From Gammaproteobacteria bacterium (GTDB lineage Bacteria > Pseudomonadota > Gammaproteobacteria > Pseudomonadales > PIVM01), in the NCBI GenBank assembly GCA_003353945.1, contig PIVM01000016.1, positions 1 to 64,000 of the forward strand: DNA of 64,000 bases, given 5' to 3'. Made by a program: the position numbers and the translations under genes. Below are positions 37,819-49,399 of this stretch, piece by piece. Numbering within the stretch: position 1 is the stretch's first letter; each line of letters starts with the position of its first letter. The notes under the pieces were generated by a model that was not told the DNA's origin, searched no databases, and saw only the letters and a list, made by a program, of their open reading frames with translations.

Positions 37819-39984
37819 TCAATCGACTAGAGTTTCGGCCAAAATCCTTGGTGTGATAAATATGAGCGTTTCCGTTTTAACCATTCGACTAACCGATGAC
37901 CGGAATAATCGCCCCAGATAAGGGATGTCACCAAGAAAAGGCGTTTTGGTAACCGAATCAACATCTTCTGTGCGGAATATACCACCCAGCACAACCGTCT
38001 CTCCATTGCCCACCAGCACTTGCGTTTGAATTTCTGTCGTATCAATCAGCGGTACCTGGGAGTTATTCTCCCCTGCAATAAAGCCGCCTAGAGAATCTTG
38101 GTTAATAACTAAATCCATAATAATGCGATCATCCGGTGTGATATTGGGCGTCACGTCCAACTTTAACACCGCTTCTTTGAATTTGACAGTGGTACGACCA
38201 CTGGAGGACGATTCCAGATACGGCACTTCGGTACCCGACTTAATCGTCGCTTGCTGCTTATCACCAGTAATGACTTTTGGTTGAGAAACAACCTCTCCAC
38301 GCCCATCAGCTTCGAGCGCGGACAGTTCCAGGCTGAGCAAGCGATCATTTTTTATAAATCCGAGTAAGACAGAACTTGCGCCCTGGTCAGTCACACCCAG
38401 ATCCACAGCCATCGCATCAGCAATATTAGGTGTATCACCATTCAGCATAGCACTAAGCGCGTTTGAGTTTCCCGTCATTACCGTACCATCCAAAGCACCC
38501 AGTACACCACCACCAGTGCCATACCCTCCCCATCGAATACCTAGCTTCTCTGTGGCTTCTGATTCGGCAATCACAAGTCTCGCTTCCACCAACACCTGCT
38601 TAACAGGCACATCAATTAACTTAATTAAGCGGCGAAAATCTTCTAGCTTCTGCGCTGTCTCGGTCACCAACAAGGAGTTAGTCCGCTCATCAACAATAAC
38701 CGAGCCTCGCGGCGATAATATGCTGCCCGTAGACTCCGATTCTCCTTCACCTCCTTCACCAGCCTCACCACGAAACAGATTAAAAATTTCTGCTGCACTG
38801 GCATAACGAATACGGATAAACTCAGACTGCAGCGGCGCCAATTCATCCATCTGCTTATTGGTTTCTATCTCCTGGCGCTCACGTTCAGCAATTTCTGCTG
38901 CCGGTGCTACCATAAGCACATTTCCATCCTGACGCTTATCCAAGCCTTTAGTTTTCAAAATTAAATCTAGCGCCTGGTCCCAGGGAACATTCTGCAAACG
39001 CAAGGTAATTTTACCGGCTACTGTATCACTCGCCACCAAATTCAGATCCGTAAAATCAGCAATCAACTGTAACACCGCTCGTACATCTATATCCTGAAAA
39101 TTTAGCGACAGCTTATCTCCGACATAAGCAAATTCCTTTTTCTTTGCCTCCACTTCTTCCTGCGTTAAAGGCTTAACACTTAACACATAAGTGGTATCAG
39201 TTTGATAAGCTAAATAATCATACTGCCCTGTTGGTGTCAAAGTAATGTCAGCAACTCCATCGGCATAGGTTGCATCCACACTCTGAACAGGTGTTGAAAA
39301 GTCACTAACATCATAGCGACGCTGTAAACTTCGCGGCAATTCCGTGTTAATAAAAGAGAGCTTGATTACACCGCCCTCCTTCCTGACATCCACATCCACT
39401 TTGGCGCTCGTCAACTCAATCATTACTTTCCCTTCGCCATTTTCTCCACGACGGAAATCAATATTGGATATGCCAGATATGTTCTTTGCAATCTTGGTTT
39501 GCAACTGAGGCTTTGATTCTTTCAAGTAATCACGAACACCGTCGTTACCAACTGAGATAAAAAGGCTGTTATTCTCAATATGGGTACTGTAAGAGGTCAA
39601 CTCCAGAAGGTTCACAATCACCCGGGTTCTACCACCCGCTTCCAAAATCATCACACTCTGAGCATTACCCAAATCCAACATATGTTTCTTTTCTTTCAAC
39701 TCACTTGACACACCAGGCAAATCCAAGGCAATACGAGCAGGTTTTTCAATGGTATACCCCTTTGGATCTGGTGGAGTTCCATCAAAATCCAGTCGAATCT
39801 CCACTTTTCCGCCAGGCAGCGAATTAAATTCAAGATCATTCAGATTAACAGTACCCGCATATAGCTGTGTAGCAAGCAGAGAAACGCCAATTGCTAAAAA
39901 GTAACGCAACCGTAGCAGACAAGCGGCACGATTCATCATCGCCAACAACACCCTGTTATTCGTAATATTCTGTAAGCTGTTCAT
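37819..39984 (-). CDS. pilQ: Type IV pilus secretin PilQ
   Basis: The protein has 721 residues from the ATG at 39984 (GGAGAAG upstream). It has a signal sequence ending near LLATQLYAG, two AMIN domains that bind peptidoglycan, N0/N1 domains and a C-terminal secretin with [20 protein letters not shown] and the [17 protein letters not shown] motif. It forms the outer-membrane channel for the pilus. It is last of pilMNOPQ. Confidence 0.96.
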   Translation of the reverse strand: MNSLQNITNNRVLLAMMNRAACLLRLRYFLAIGVSLLATQLYAGTVNLNDLEFNSLPGGKVEIRLDFDGTPPDPKGYTIEKPARIALDLPGVSSELKEKKHMLDLGNAQSVMILEAGGRTRVIVNLLELTSYSTHIENNSLFISVGNDGVRDYLKESKPQLQTKIAKNISGISNIDFRRGENGEGKVMIELTSAKVDVDVRKEGGVIKLSFINTELPRSLQRRYDVSDFSTPVQSVDATYADGVADITLTPTGQYDYLAYQTDTTYVLSVKPLTQEEVEAKKKEFAYVGDKLSLNFQDIDVRAVLQLIADFTDLNLVASDTVAGKITLRLQNVPWDQALDLILKTKGLDKRQDGNVLMVAPAAEIAERERQEIETNKQMDELAPLQSEFIRIRYASAAEIFNLFRGEAGEGGEGESESTGSILSPRGSVIVDERTNSLLVTETAQKLEDFRRLIKLIDVPVKQVLVEARLVIAESEATEKLGIRWGGYGTGGGVLGALDGTVMTGNSNALSAMLNGDTPNIADAMAVDLGVTDQGASSVLLGFIKNDRLLSLELSALEADGRGEVVSQPKVITGDKQQATIKSGTEVPYLESSSSGRTTVKFKEAVLKLDVTPNITPDDRIIMDLVINQDSLGGFIAGENNSQVPLIDTTEIQTQVLVGNGETVVLGGIFRTEDVDSVTKTPFLGDIPYLGRLFRSSVSRMVKTETLIFITPRILAETLVD

Positions 39985-40003
39985 CAACTTCTCCGCCTAT
40001 GCT

Positions 40004-40540
40004 CTATTGACCATCTCTTAATTTCAGGCTTCTTGGTCGCTCAACCCATCCATTCAAACCATTGGGTACAATCTCTATGATGGACACTAGGGACTCACTT
40101 GCCTCTATAACACGGCCATGATTCTTTCCAAGGTAGTTGCCGACTTTTACACGATGCACACCACCGACACTATCGTCAATGAGCATCCAAAGATCGCCGT
40201 GTTGTTCCAAAGTGCCCACCATTGCTAAAGACTCCAGACTAAAACGCTCCAGAAACTCTTTGGCTCGATTTAAGTCCGGCTTTACATTACTGGACTGAGC
40301 CAATCGGGTTATCTCTTTAACCGCAACCGGCTTGTCAAAGGGTCCACGTAGTGCGGTAGCGCTATAGGTAAAGGCTTTGTAGGGACTGAACGTCGGTATC
40401 GGATCAATATTCCCCTTTGGTCGAGCTTTCGCATCCGCCATAACATCATCTAAATCGGCAAAATTTGCACCACCGCCACAAGCCGACAAAACAGTAACGG
40501 TAAAGAAAAAGACTGAGCGATACAAACCAGAAAACTTCAT
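40004..40540 (-). CDS. pilP: Type IV pilus lipoprotein PilP
   Basis: The protein has 178 residues. Signal peptide with lipobox LSAC, so it is an inner-membrane lipoprotein. PilP links the PilN/PilO complex to the secretin PilQ. The beta domain near the C-terminus (LWMLIDDSVGGVHRVKVGNY) fits the family. Its ATG overlaps the pilO stop by four bases. Confidence 0.93.
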   Translation of the reverse strand: MKFSGLYRSVFFFTVTVLSACGGGANFADLDDVMADAKARPKGNIDPIPTFSPYKAFTYSATALRGPFDKPVAVKEITRLAQSSNVKPDLNRAKEFLERFSLESLAMVGTLEQHGDLWMLIDDSVGGVHRVKVGNYLGKNHGRVIEASESLVSIIEIVPNGLNGWVERPRSLKLRDGQ

Positions 40541-41217
40541 CTGTTTCTTCCTCCGCTTTTTCTTCGATTTTTCCCTTTCTTTTCAGCTTTTACTTCGGCT
40601 TCTTTATACCGGTACGTCTTTGCAGTAATACCCATTGACAAAGTGGACGTATTGCCCTCCTCAGTCGGTTTTATCTCGAAATTATGTAACGTAACAATCC
40701 TGGGTAATCCAGCCACACCACTGACAAATGCCCCCATATCGTGATACGTACCTTTAACACTAATTTGAATCGGCAGTTCAATATAAAATTCAGATCTTTT
40801 TTCTGGCTGAAGATCAATACTCTGAAATTCCAGACCTGAACTTACGCCTTTATTGGTAATGTCTTCCAGCAAACCAGGCACCTCTGTATCGCTGGGCAAT
40901 TGACCAACCAGAGCACCAAATGACTCCTGCATATCCTTCATTTGTTTGCGATATGCCTCCAGATTGGCAGCCTGAAACGCTTTCCCTCGATACTCTTCTC
41001 TCAATTTGCCTTCTTCGGCTTCTATTTTTACTAATCTGCCTTGCACGTCTTTAATATCGAATTGATACCCTAAAACAAAACAGGCCCCAAACGCTACCAG
41101 CCACACAATAACTTTAATTGCGACAGGCCAGCTGCCAATGCTCTCAAAGTCGAGATCATTTATGTCAAATCCTTGCAACGACTCCTGTAGAGATTGCAAG
41201 CTATCAGCGAATGCCAT
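40537..41217 (-). CDS. pilO: Type IV pilus assembly protein PilO
   Basis: The protein has 226 residues. One N-terminal membrane helix (VIVWLVAFGACFVLGYQF), a coiled coil and then a periplasmic ferredoxin-like domain. It pairs with PilN in the alignment complex. The C-terminus is strongly basic. It follows pilN by two bases. Confidence 0.93.
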   Translation of the reverse strand: MAFADSLQSLQESLQGFDINDLDFESIGSWPVAIKVIVWLVAFGACFVLGYQFDIKDVQGRLVKIEAEEGKLREEYRGKAFQAANLEAYRKQMKDMQESFGALVGQLPSDTEVPGLLEDITNKGVSSGLEFQSIDLQPEKRSEFYIELPIQISVKGTYHDMGAFVSGVAGLPRIVTLHNFEIKPTEEGNTSTLSMGITAKTYRYKEAEVKAEKKGKNRRKSGGRNR

Positions 41218-41219
41218 AA

Positions 41220-41788
41220 CTAATCACTCTTCTCCGTATTAATTGAAACCGGTTTTTCCAATTTAACCTTCATTAAAAAATCATTTGCCTGTTCACCATA
41301 TTGCGGATTCGTCTTCACACTGATCAGGTTCGGATCACCAAACCACTCAGAATTATCCAAACGCCTCATCAAACTGGACACCCTATTATTTGATTCAGCT
41401 GTCCCGTTAATCGTAATTACCTTATCTTTTCGATCAATGTTCTTGTAGTAAACACCATCAGGTATGGTCCGGACGAGCTCATCAATAATATGCACGATTT
41501 CTGGACGATTGCCCTGTAACTCCTGAATGATGCGCATACGTTCAATCAGTTGTTCCCGCTTTTTTTTGAGTTCTTGAATCTCAGCAACCTGTAAGCTAAG
41601 TTCCGCAATATTTTTCTTTAAATAGCCATTTCTCGCCTGTTGATTCTGAATTGATGACTCCAGCTTGCTATGCCACAGAAACACAATAAGCAGCGCAAAC
41701 ACAACAATCCCGCCCAGGACAGTAAGAAATTCTTTCTTTAATTCTTCTCGACGCTCTTCGCGCCACGGCAGCAGGTTGATATTTGCCA

Positions 41789-41789
<1 letters not shown>
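41220..41789 (-). CDS. pilN: Type IV pilus assembly protein PilN
   Basis: The protein has 189 residues. It starts MANINLLPWREERRE, the conserved PilM-binding tail, followed by a membrane helix (VLGGIVVFALLIVFLW) and a periplasmic coiled coil and domain. It overlaps the pilM stop by one base. Confidence 0.95.
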
Positions 41790-42889
<1,100 letters not shown>

Positions 42890-42897
42890 TTATACTC

Positions 42898-42921
42898 TTA
42901 TACGTGAGATACCTCGTATAA
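42898..42921. promoter_or_regulatory. Palindrome in the pilM / PBP1A divergent promoter region
   Basis: TTATACG (42898-42904) and CGTATAA (42915-42921) are a perfect inverted repeat with a ten-base spacer. A minus-strand TATAAT -10 for pilM lies at 42889-42894. It may be an operator or two facing -10 boxes. Confidence 0.45.
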
Positions 42922-43024
42922 CATTAGCACAAATATATAAAAAGAAAAAAATCTTGTAGTAAACTGTGATCAGTTGAGCCATCTATCGCAAAAACTGTGC
43001 AGCAAACCACTTTTCAGGATAAAA

Positions 43025-45445
43025 ATGCGCCATATTTTCAATTTCTTTGCAATTACTCTCTACAGCATGTTGGGCTTATCTGCTGGCGCGATATTAGTCA
43101 TTGCCGCTGCCTATTTATACCTTGGCCCAAAACTCCCCTCAGTAGAAACGCTTAGGGAAATACAGCTACAAATTCCATTACGGATCTACAGTGCAGATAA
43201 CCAGTTTATAGGTGAGTTCGGTGAGAAACGCCGCACTCCTGTCATCTACGACAACGTACCCAAGCAGTTTATTCATGCCATATTAGCCGCCGAAGATGAT
43301 CGCTTCTACCAGCACCACGGTGTTGATATCAAAGGGCTTATGCGCGCTGCCTCACAGCTGCTGGCAACGGGTCAAATACAAACCGGCGGTAGCACTATCA
43401 CCATGCAGGTCGCCAAAAATTTCTTTTTGTCACCAGAAAAAACCTTTTTTCGAAAATTCAATGAGATATTTCTGGCATTGCAAATCGAACGGGAACTCAG
43501 CAAAAAAGAAATACTGGAGCTTTACATTAATAAGATCTACCTCGGCCACCGTGCCTACGGCATTCAAGCCGCAGCCCAAGTCTACTATGGGACAAGTATA
43601 GATCAGTTATCGCTTGCTCAACTGGCAATGATTGCCGGATTGCCCAAAGCACCTTCATCTTTTAATCCCATTGCCAATCCATCCAGAGCGAAGCTCAGAC
43701 GAAATTGGATTCTCAAACGCATGCTTCTCTTGAGCTATGTAAACAACGAGCAATACGAGCTGGCAATAAAAGCCCCCATTTCTGCCCTGCATCACGGACT
43801 AAGCATTGAGCTGGATGCACCCTATGTTGCCGAAATGGTGCGCAAGGGCATGGTAGAACGCTATGGAAAAAATGCTTACACAGAAGGCTTTAAAGTATAT
43901 ACCACCATCAACAGCCGATTACAGAAACAGGCTCAGGATTCGGTTATCAACGGATTGCTCACCTATGACAAACGCCATGGCTACCGAGGCTCAAGCAATC
44001 ACTTTAGCGATGCATCAACCTGGCTCACAGAACTCAGCAAACTACCTGTATTTAGCGGGCTAGAACCTGCCATAGTCACACAGATTGAAGAGAAACACCT
44101 GATTGCCATGCTCGCTGATGGTAATACCGTGCAACTCGACTGGGAAGATGGCATCAGCTCCGCTCGACCCTATATCGACCAAAACCAACGAGGACCTTCA
44201 CCAACACGCGTGGAAGACGTTTGCTCTGTTGGCGATGTCATCAGGCTCAACAAATCCTCATCGGGCAGATGGCAATTCAGTCAAATTCCTGCGGCACAAG
44301 CAGCACTGGTTGCGCTATCACCAAAAGATGGTGCCATTATTTCACTGGTGGGTGGATTTGATTATTACCATAGCAAATTTAATCGAGCCATCCAGGCAAA
44401 CCGCCAACCCGGCTCTAATTTTAAACCTCTGATTTATGCAGCAGCCGTGACCAACGGATTTACTGCCGCGACTCTAATCAACGATGCACCAGTGGTGTTT
44501 AATGACGCCAGCCTGGAAGGCGCCTGGCGACCAGCCAATGACAGTGGTAAATTTCACGGTCTGACCAGGCTACGCAAAGCACTGTATAAATCACGCAATC
44601 TTGTCTCCATACGGCTTCTACGCGAATTAGGTATTGCCAATGCCATTAACTATATAAGTCGCTTTGGATTCGACGAGAGCAAACTACCCCATGACCTTTC
44701 ACTTGCCCTCGGCAGCCATGCATTACCCCCCATTAAGATGGCTACGGCCTATGCCAGTTTTGCCAACGGAGGCTATTTAGTTGAACCCTATCTTATCGAT
44801 AAAATCCTAGATGCTGGGGGTAATACAGCCTATCAAGCAAATCCTCTGACCGTTTGTACTGATTGTGAGGATGCGAACAAAACAGCTTCTGCGAAAGAGC
44901 TGGCTACAATAGAGGAAATTTTGGCTAAGCCAGCTGCAACTGAAAGACCTGCGGCACCTCGAATTATAGAAAAACGCGTCGCTTACATAATGGATAGCAT
45001 TCTGAAGGACGTCATCAAACGAGGAACCGGTCGACGCGCTTTGGCCTTAAATCGAAATGATATTGCTGGTAAAACCGGCACCACAAACGGTCCAACCGAT
45101 GCCTGGTTTTCTGGCTACCATCCCGATATTGTAACCACAACATGGCTGGGATTTGATAATAATAAAAAGCTGGGACGTCGTGAATACGGTGGCTCTGCCG
45201 CACTACCCATCTGGATTGCCTATATGCGCGAAGCTTTGCGAGATCTCCCGGAAAAATCCCAGAAACAACCGAAGGGAATAATCACCGTGTTGATTGACCC
45301 ACAAACGGGTAAGCGCGCAACACCAGGACAAACCAACGCACTGTTTGAAATCTTCCGTACCGAATACGCACCTACGAAGCAAGCTGAGCAAGACCACACA
45401 ACAGAAGACGACAATGCCCCGCTTATTCCTGAAGAATTATTTTAG
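43025..45445 (+). CDS. mrcA: Penicillin-binding protein 1A (bifunctional transglycosylase/transpeptidase)
   Basis: From the ATG at 43025 (AGGA upstream) the protein has 806 residues; an earlier TTG at 42974 is unlikely. One N-terminal membrane helix, a transglycosylase domain with AAEDDRFYQHHG and GGSTITMQVAKN, an inserted OB-like domain, then the transpeptidase with SNFK, SRN and KTGT motifs. It builds peptidoglycan. It is also known as PonA, with the same position next to pilM in Pseudomonas. Confidence 0.95.
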   Translation: MRHIFNFFAITLYSMLGLSAGAILVIAAAYLYLGPKLPSVETLREIQLQIPLRIYSADNQFIGEFGEKRRTPVIYDNVPKQFIHAILAAEDDRFYQHHGVDIKGLMRAASQLLATGQIQTGGSTITMQVAKNFFLSPEKTFFRKFNEIFLALQIERELSKKEILELYINKIYLGHRAYGIQAAAQVYYGTSIDQLSLAQLAMIAGLPKAPSSFNPIANPSRAKLRRNWILKRMLLLSYVNNEQYELAIKAPISALHHGLSIELDAPYVAEMVRKGMVERYGKNAYTEGFKVYTTINSRLQKQAQDSVINGLLTYDKRHGYRGSSNHFSDASTWLTELSKLPVFSGLEPAIVTQIEEKHLIAMLADGNTVQLDWEDGISSARPYIDQNQRGPSPTRVEDVCSVGDVIRLNKSSSGRWQFSQIPAAQAALVALSPKDGAIISLVGGFDYYHSKFNRAIQANRQPGSNFKPLIYAAAVTNGFTAATLINDAPVVFNDASLEGAWRPANDSGKFHGLTRLRKALYKSRNLVSIRLLRELGIANAINYISRFGFDESKLPHDLSLALGSHALPPIKMATAYASFANGGYLVEPYLIDKILDAGGNTAYQANPLTVCTDCEDANKTASAKELATIEEILAKPAATERPAAPRIIEKRVAYIMDSILKDVIKRGTGRRALALNRNDIAGKTGTTNGPTDAWFSGYHPDIVTTTWLGFDNNKKLGRREYGGSAALPIWIAYMREALRDLPEKSQKQPKGIITVLIDPQTGKRATPGQTNALFEIFRTEYAPTKQAEQDHTTEDDNAPLIPEELF

Positions 45446-45454
45446 GCCGGCGGT

Positions 45455-46246
45455 TTATTTTACACTCTCTATCGCCGCTGGATGTTTTACATACATCACC
45501 CATGCGTTGTAACCTCGTTTGAGCAACTTTTTCTTTTGATGGCGACCGCTCAACCAACCTCTGACAAGCACATGCTTCCCTCGTAGCGCCTGAACAGGAA
45601 ATTGCGCGAAATATTGAACATCTTTTGCTGCTATGCGAAGGACAACATCGCCATCCAATTCAATCCACCAACCACCTTGCCCAGCAACAAGCTTATCAAC
45701 AATTCCCTGTACCCGACGAAAACCTCGCTTCGCTCCATCAAGTTCTTTCGCATTTATCGGCCGATAGTATTGTTCGCGCCAAACGCCTATGGCTTGCTTG
45801 CGGGCTTCGCGTTCTGCATTTTTCAAACAGTCCATGTAAGTGAGGTTGGGTGGTATAACAATATGAAATGCCAAACCCTGCGATAACAGTTCAACTTCAA
45901 CACTGCGTCCATCAAGCAAAAATACATGCGCCAAACGGCGACCATAACGATCAAAACGTTGCTGTCCTGTTTGAAGCCATACCCTCTTTTCATCAGACAA
46001 CAGTTTCTGCAGATGATGACGTGCCCTCACAGCCAATGGCTGAGCGGGCTGCTCTTGTCGAGATAGTTCGGGTGTATTAATCCCAATCAACCGGATACGC
46101 TCCCCACTATTCAGTTGTAAGGTATCACCATCAAACACCTTATCTACTTCGACGATCTTAGCGTGCCCCTGCTTTTCACAAGTAGAAGCAGCATAGGCCG
46201 CAAAGCCGTGAGTTAATAAGGAAAGGCAGACGATACGCAGCAGCAT
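45455..46246 (-). CDS. Exported thermonuclease-like (SNase) protein
   Basis: From the ATG at 46246 the protein has 263 residues with a signal peptide (MLLRIVCLSLLTHGFAAYAA). Starting here also avoids overlap with rpmE. The SNase fold shows VFDGDTLQL, GINTPELS and RYGRRLAHV, which contain the Asp, Arg and Glu-type active residues. A further 100 residues after the nuclease core are conserved-looking but unassigned. It probably degrades nucleic acid in the periplasm. Confidence 0.8.
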   Translation of the reverse strand: MLLRIVCLSLLTHGFAAYAASTCEKQGHAKIVEVDKVFDGDTLQLNSGERIRLIGINTPELSRQEQPAQPLAVRARHHLQKLLSDEKRVWLQTGQQRFDRYGRRLAHVFLLDGRSVEVELLSQGLAFHIVIPPNLTYMDCLKNAEREARKQAIGVWREQYYRPINAKELDGAKRGFRRVQGIVDKLVAGQGGWWIELDGDVVLRIAAKDVQYFAQFPVQALRGKHVLVRGWLSGRHQKKKLLKRGYNAWVMYVKHPAAIESVK

Positions 46247-46322
46247 GCCTTTTACTGGCCTGCTGCTGAATACCACTGTAATTACACTGAAATTGTCTGG
46301 AAGGAATTGCTTATAAGAGTAT

Positions 46323-46535
46323 CTATTTTGTGCTACGACCGCCAAAACGCTTTTTAAAGCGATCAATACGACCACCGGTATCAAGTACTTTTTGTTTGCC
46401 GGTATAAAACGGATGGCATTGAGAACAAACATCAATATGAATATTATCTTTCAATGTAGAACGAGTTTTAATCACATTACCACAACTACAGGTGGCATCA
46501 ATCTCGTTGTATTGAGGATGGATATCAGCTTTCAT
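46323..46535 (-). CDS. rpmE: 50S ribosomal protein L31
   Basis: From the ATG at 46535 the protein has 70 residues, standard for L31. It starts [11 protein letters not shown] and has CSCGN and [12 protein letters not shown], so it is the zinc-binding form with cysteine pairs. It is a large-subunit ribosomal protein. It is divergent from priA with a 360-base gap that holds no supported gene. Confidence 0.95.
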   Translation of the reverse strand: MKADIHPQYNEIDATCSCGNVIKTRSTLKDNIHIDVCSQCHPFYTGKQKVLDTGGRIDRFKKRFGGRSTK

Positions 46536-46895
46536 TTCGAATAATCCTAAAATGCGCGCCGCTATAACCCACTGAACACTACATACTTTCAACAACTATC
46601 CTTTCTACAAGATATGTATATGCAGCGATAAAACAATAGTTACAGATTACGCGTCTATCTTTATACTTTACAGGTACCGCCACCCGAGCCATGCCGAGCA
46701 CCGCACCCAAGAAATAGCCAGCCTTACCGGCTAAAAGGGCGGAGTATGTTACCAAAATCCAGGCATTTAACAAGCTTTTCAGCACTATGATGACTCTAAA
46801 CAGTAAAATCGCACAATTAAGCTCTTTGGATTTGTACCACAGCTCCTAGACTCCATATACTTGCCCCAGATATTAACCCTAACCTATCAGATCAC
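46536..46895. other. Divergent rpmE-priA spacer
   Basis: A 360-base stretch. It contains a 68-codon open frame on the minus strand (46579-46785) with no ribosome site and no recognised motif, which I do not call a gene. Promoters for rpmE and priA are expected here, but none is clear by eye. Confidence 0.35.
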
Positions 46896-49115
46896 ATGTC
46901 AAATCAGGTCATACTCCAGATAGCTGTTCCAACGCCTCTACGCTGCCTGTTTGACTATTTACCTCCTCATAACGCTTCAAGCGCTACGCTACAAACAGGT
47001 ATGCGCATACAGGTTCCTCTGGGCAATCGTAAGGTTATCGGCATTCTGATCAACAAGATCTCGCACAGCAAAATTGACAACAGCAAACTCAAAACTGCAC
47101 TTCAAATCCTGGATGATAAGCCCCTTCTGCCATCCACATTAATCGAATTGATTAGCTGGGCCAGCGACTACTATCAACATCCCATCGGAGACTGCTGGCA
47201 CAACGCCATCCCCAACAGCTTGAGAAAAGGGGATAATTTAGAGCTACGCACTCAAAAAATGCTCAGATTGACGGTAAAGGGTAAAGGTCTACCTGTTGGT
47301 GCGCTGCAGCGGGCCGGTAAACAGAAAATCTTATTGGAACGCCTGCAACAAAACGGGCAACTCTCGGGAAAACAGGCCCAAGAAGAGGGAATATCCCGTC
47401 CCGTCATCAAGGCATTACTGGATAAACAACTGATCGAAGAGGTAACAATAGAAGACCAACACGCCGTATTAGCGCATTTTGCTACCAACCAAAAAGGGAG
47501 TGAAACTGCTCTTTCCCTAAATCAACAACAACAATACGCGAAAGAGAGCATCAGCAAGCAGCTGAATCAATTCAATGTTTTTTTGCTAGAGGGAGTGACT
47601 GGCAGTGGAAAAACGGAGGTTTATCTTCAGATTATTGCCGAAGTATTGGATCGTAAATGCCAAGCACTCGTGTTAGTACCCGAAATCGGTCTGACACCAC
47701 AAACTGTCGATCGATTCAAACGCCGATTCAGCTGCACTATCGGTGTACTCCACTCTGGGCTCAATGATCGCGAACGGCTAGACGCCTGGCTTCTCAGTCA
47801 GCGCGGGCAAGCTGGCATTATTATCGGCACGCGCTCAGCCATATTCACCCCAATGGCCAACCCGGGTATTATTATCGTTGATGAAGAGCATGACCTCTCG
47901 TTCAAACAACAGGACGGTTTTCGATACTCCGCTCGCGATATCGCAGTTATGCGGGGACAATTTGAACAAATACCCGTCGTCCTAGGCTCTGCCACACCTT
48001 CACTGGAAAGCATCAATAACGCCGAATACAAACGTTATCAACACTTGCGCCTAACCGAACGAGCCGGGCAGGCCAAAGACCCTGAATTCAACTTGTTAGA
48101 TATCCGTCACAAACCCCTGACGGAGGGTTTTAGCAAACCGCTCTTAGACGCTATCGAGCAAACCCTAAAATCACAACAGCAAGCGCTTGTTTTTATAAAC
48201 CGGCGAGGGTTTGCCCCGGTCCTAATGTGCCACGACTGCGGCTGGATTGCCGAATGTCCAGCCTGCGATATCCGCATGACCGTACACCGCGAACCACCTC
48301 GCCTGCATTGTCATCATTGCGAGCTTATCAAACCTTTGCCAAACCACTGCCCTAATTGTCAAAGCCAACCCTTACAGCAACTGGGACTGGGCACCGAACG
48401 TAGTGAAATAGCGCTGACGCAGCTTTTTCCCACCACACCTATTTATCGAATTGATCGCGACACCACGCAACGCAAATTTGCCATGGAAAATATGGTGAAC
48501 GATATCAATCAGGGCGGAGCCGCGATCTTAGTCGGCACGCAAATGCTAGCAAAAGGGCACCATTTCCCCCATGTCACACTGGTTGCCATTCTTGATGCTG
48601 ACGCTGGTTTATTTGGTGTCGATTTTCGTGCACCGGAGCGCATGGGACAATTACTTATTCAGGTGGCTGGTCGCGCAGGCCGAGCTGAAAACCCGGGTTC
48701 TGTTTATATTCAAACCCACTTTCCTGAACACCCTTTGATCAATACGCTGATTACCAGAGGCTATCCGACATTCGCACATAATTTGCTCGCCGAACGACAA
48801 AGACTGGGTCTGCCTCCACGAAGTTACATGGCCTTATTGCGCTCTGATCATAACGACCCCGACCGCGTTACTCGATTCTTATCCGAAGTTCGACATACCG
48901 CTGAACGGCAAGCATTACCGTTACACCTGGTAGGCCCCTTACCTGCAGCGATTGCTAAACGTGCTCATCGGTATCGCTATCAATTATTGATAATCAGTCC
49001 ACAACGCAGACAACTGCAACAAGCCATAAGATCCCTGATCCAATCCATTGAGACAATGGCCAGTGCCCGCTCATTACGCTGGTCTATTGATATTGATCCG
49101 CAAGATATGAACTGA
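46896..49115 (+). CDS. priA: Primosomal helicase PriA
   Basis: The protein has 739 residues. It has an N-terminal DNA-binding domain, Walker A GVTGSGKTEVY near 234, the DEEH box (VDEEHDLSFKQQ), and eight zinc-binding cysteines in CHDCGW, CPACD, CHHCE and CPNCQ. It restarts stalled forks by loading the replicative helicase. In Pseudomonas argS follows; here it does not. Confidence 0.97.
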   Translation: MSNQVILQIAVPTPLRCLFDYLPPHNASSATLQTGMRIQVPLGNRKVIGILINKISHSKIDNSKLKTALQILDDKPLLPSTLIELISWASDYYQHPIGDCWHNAIPNSLRKGDNLELRTQKMLRLTVKGKGLPVGALQRAGKQKILLERLQQNGQLSGKQAQEEGISRPVIKALLDKQLIEEVTIEDQHAVLAHFATNQKGSETALSLNQQQQYAKESISKQLNQFNVFLLEGVTGSGKTEVYLQIIAEVLDRKCQALVLVPEIGLTPQTVDRFKRRFSCTIGVLHSGLNDRERLDAWLLSQRGQAGIIIGTRSAIFTPMANPGIIIVDEEHDLSFKQQDGFRYSARDIAVMRGQFEQIPVVLGSATPSLESINNAEYKRYQHLRLTERAGQAKDPEFNLLDIRHKPLTEGFSKPLLDAIEQTLKSQQQALVFINRRGFAPVLMCHDCGWIAECPACDIRMTVHREPPRLHCHHCELIKPLPNHCPNCQSQPLQQLGLGTERSEIALTQLFPTTPIYRIDRDTTQRKFAMENMVNDINQGGAAILVGTQMLAKGHHFPHVTLVAILDADAGLFGVDFRAPERMGQLLIQVAGRAGRAENPGSVYIQTHFPEHPLINTLITRGYPTFAHNLLAERQRLGLPPRSYMALLRSDHNDPDRVTRFLSEVRHTAERQALPLHLVGPLPAAIAKRAHRYRYQLLIISPQRRQLQQAIRSLIQSIETMASARSLRWSIDIDPQDMN

Positions 49116-49325
49116 ACAAACACTTTTAACTTTGCAACGCTGAAAATATCAGGTAATAATTGCGGGCTGAAAGCTGAATTCGTAAATTTGATATGAACAA
49201 AAGGACGTAAGGGCTTGACGTGCTGGAAAAATTTTATAAGCTCAGTTGTATCGATAATGAGAGCTGCATCTAAAGAATTCTCAAGACATACCAAAAAGAT
49301 ACGTTATTCGCTGTGATGAAGCTAC

Positions 49326-49361
49326 AGCACCAAGAACAGCACCAAGAACAGCACCAAGAAC
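49326..49361. repeat. Three tandem 12-bp repeats
   Basis: AGCACCAAGAAC occurs three times without change at 49326-49337, 49338-49349 and 49350-49361, 38 bases before the SPOR gene start. Its length could affect spacing in that gene's leader. Confidence 0.8.
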
Positions 49362-49399
49362 AGATCCAGCAATAATACTCAGGCCATTCAGGACACTAC

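Noticed and set aside
46579..46785. 68-codon minus-strand frame upstream of rpmE
   Set aside because: No ribosome site, no family resemblance, and it lies in a divergent promoter region.
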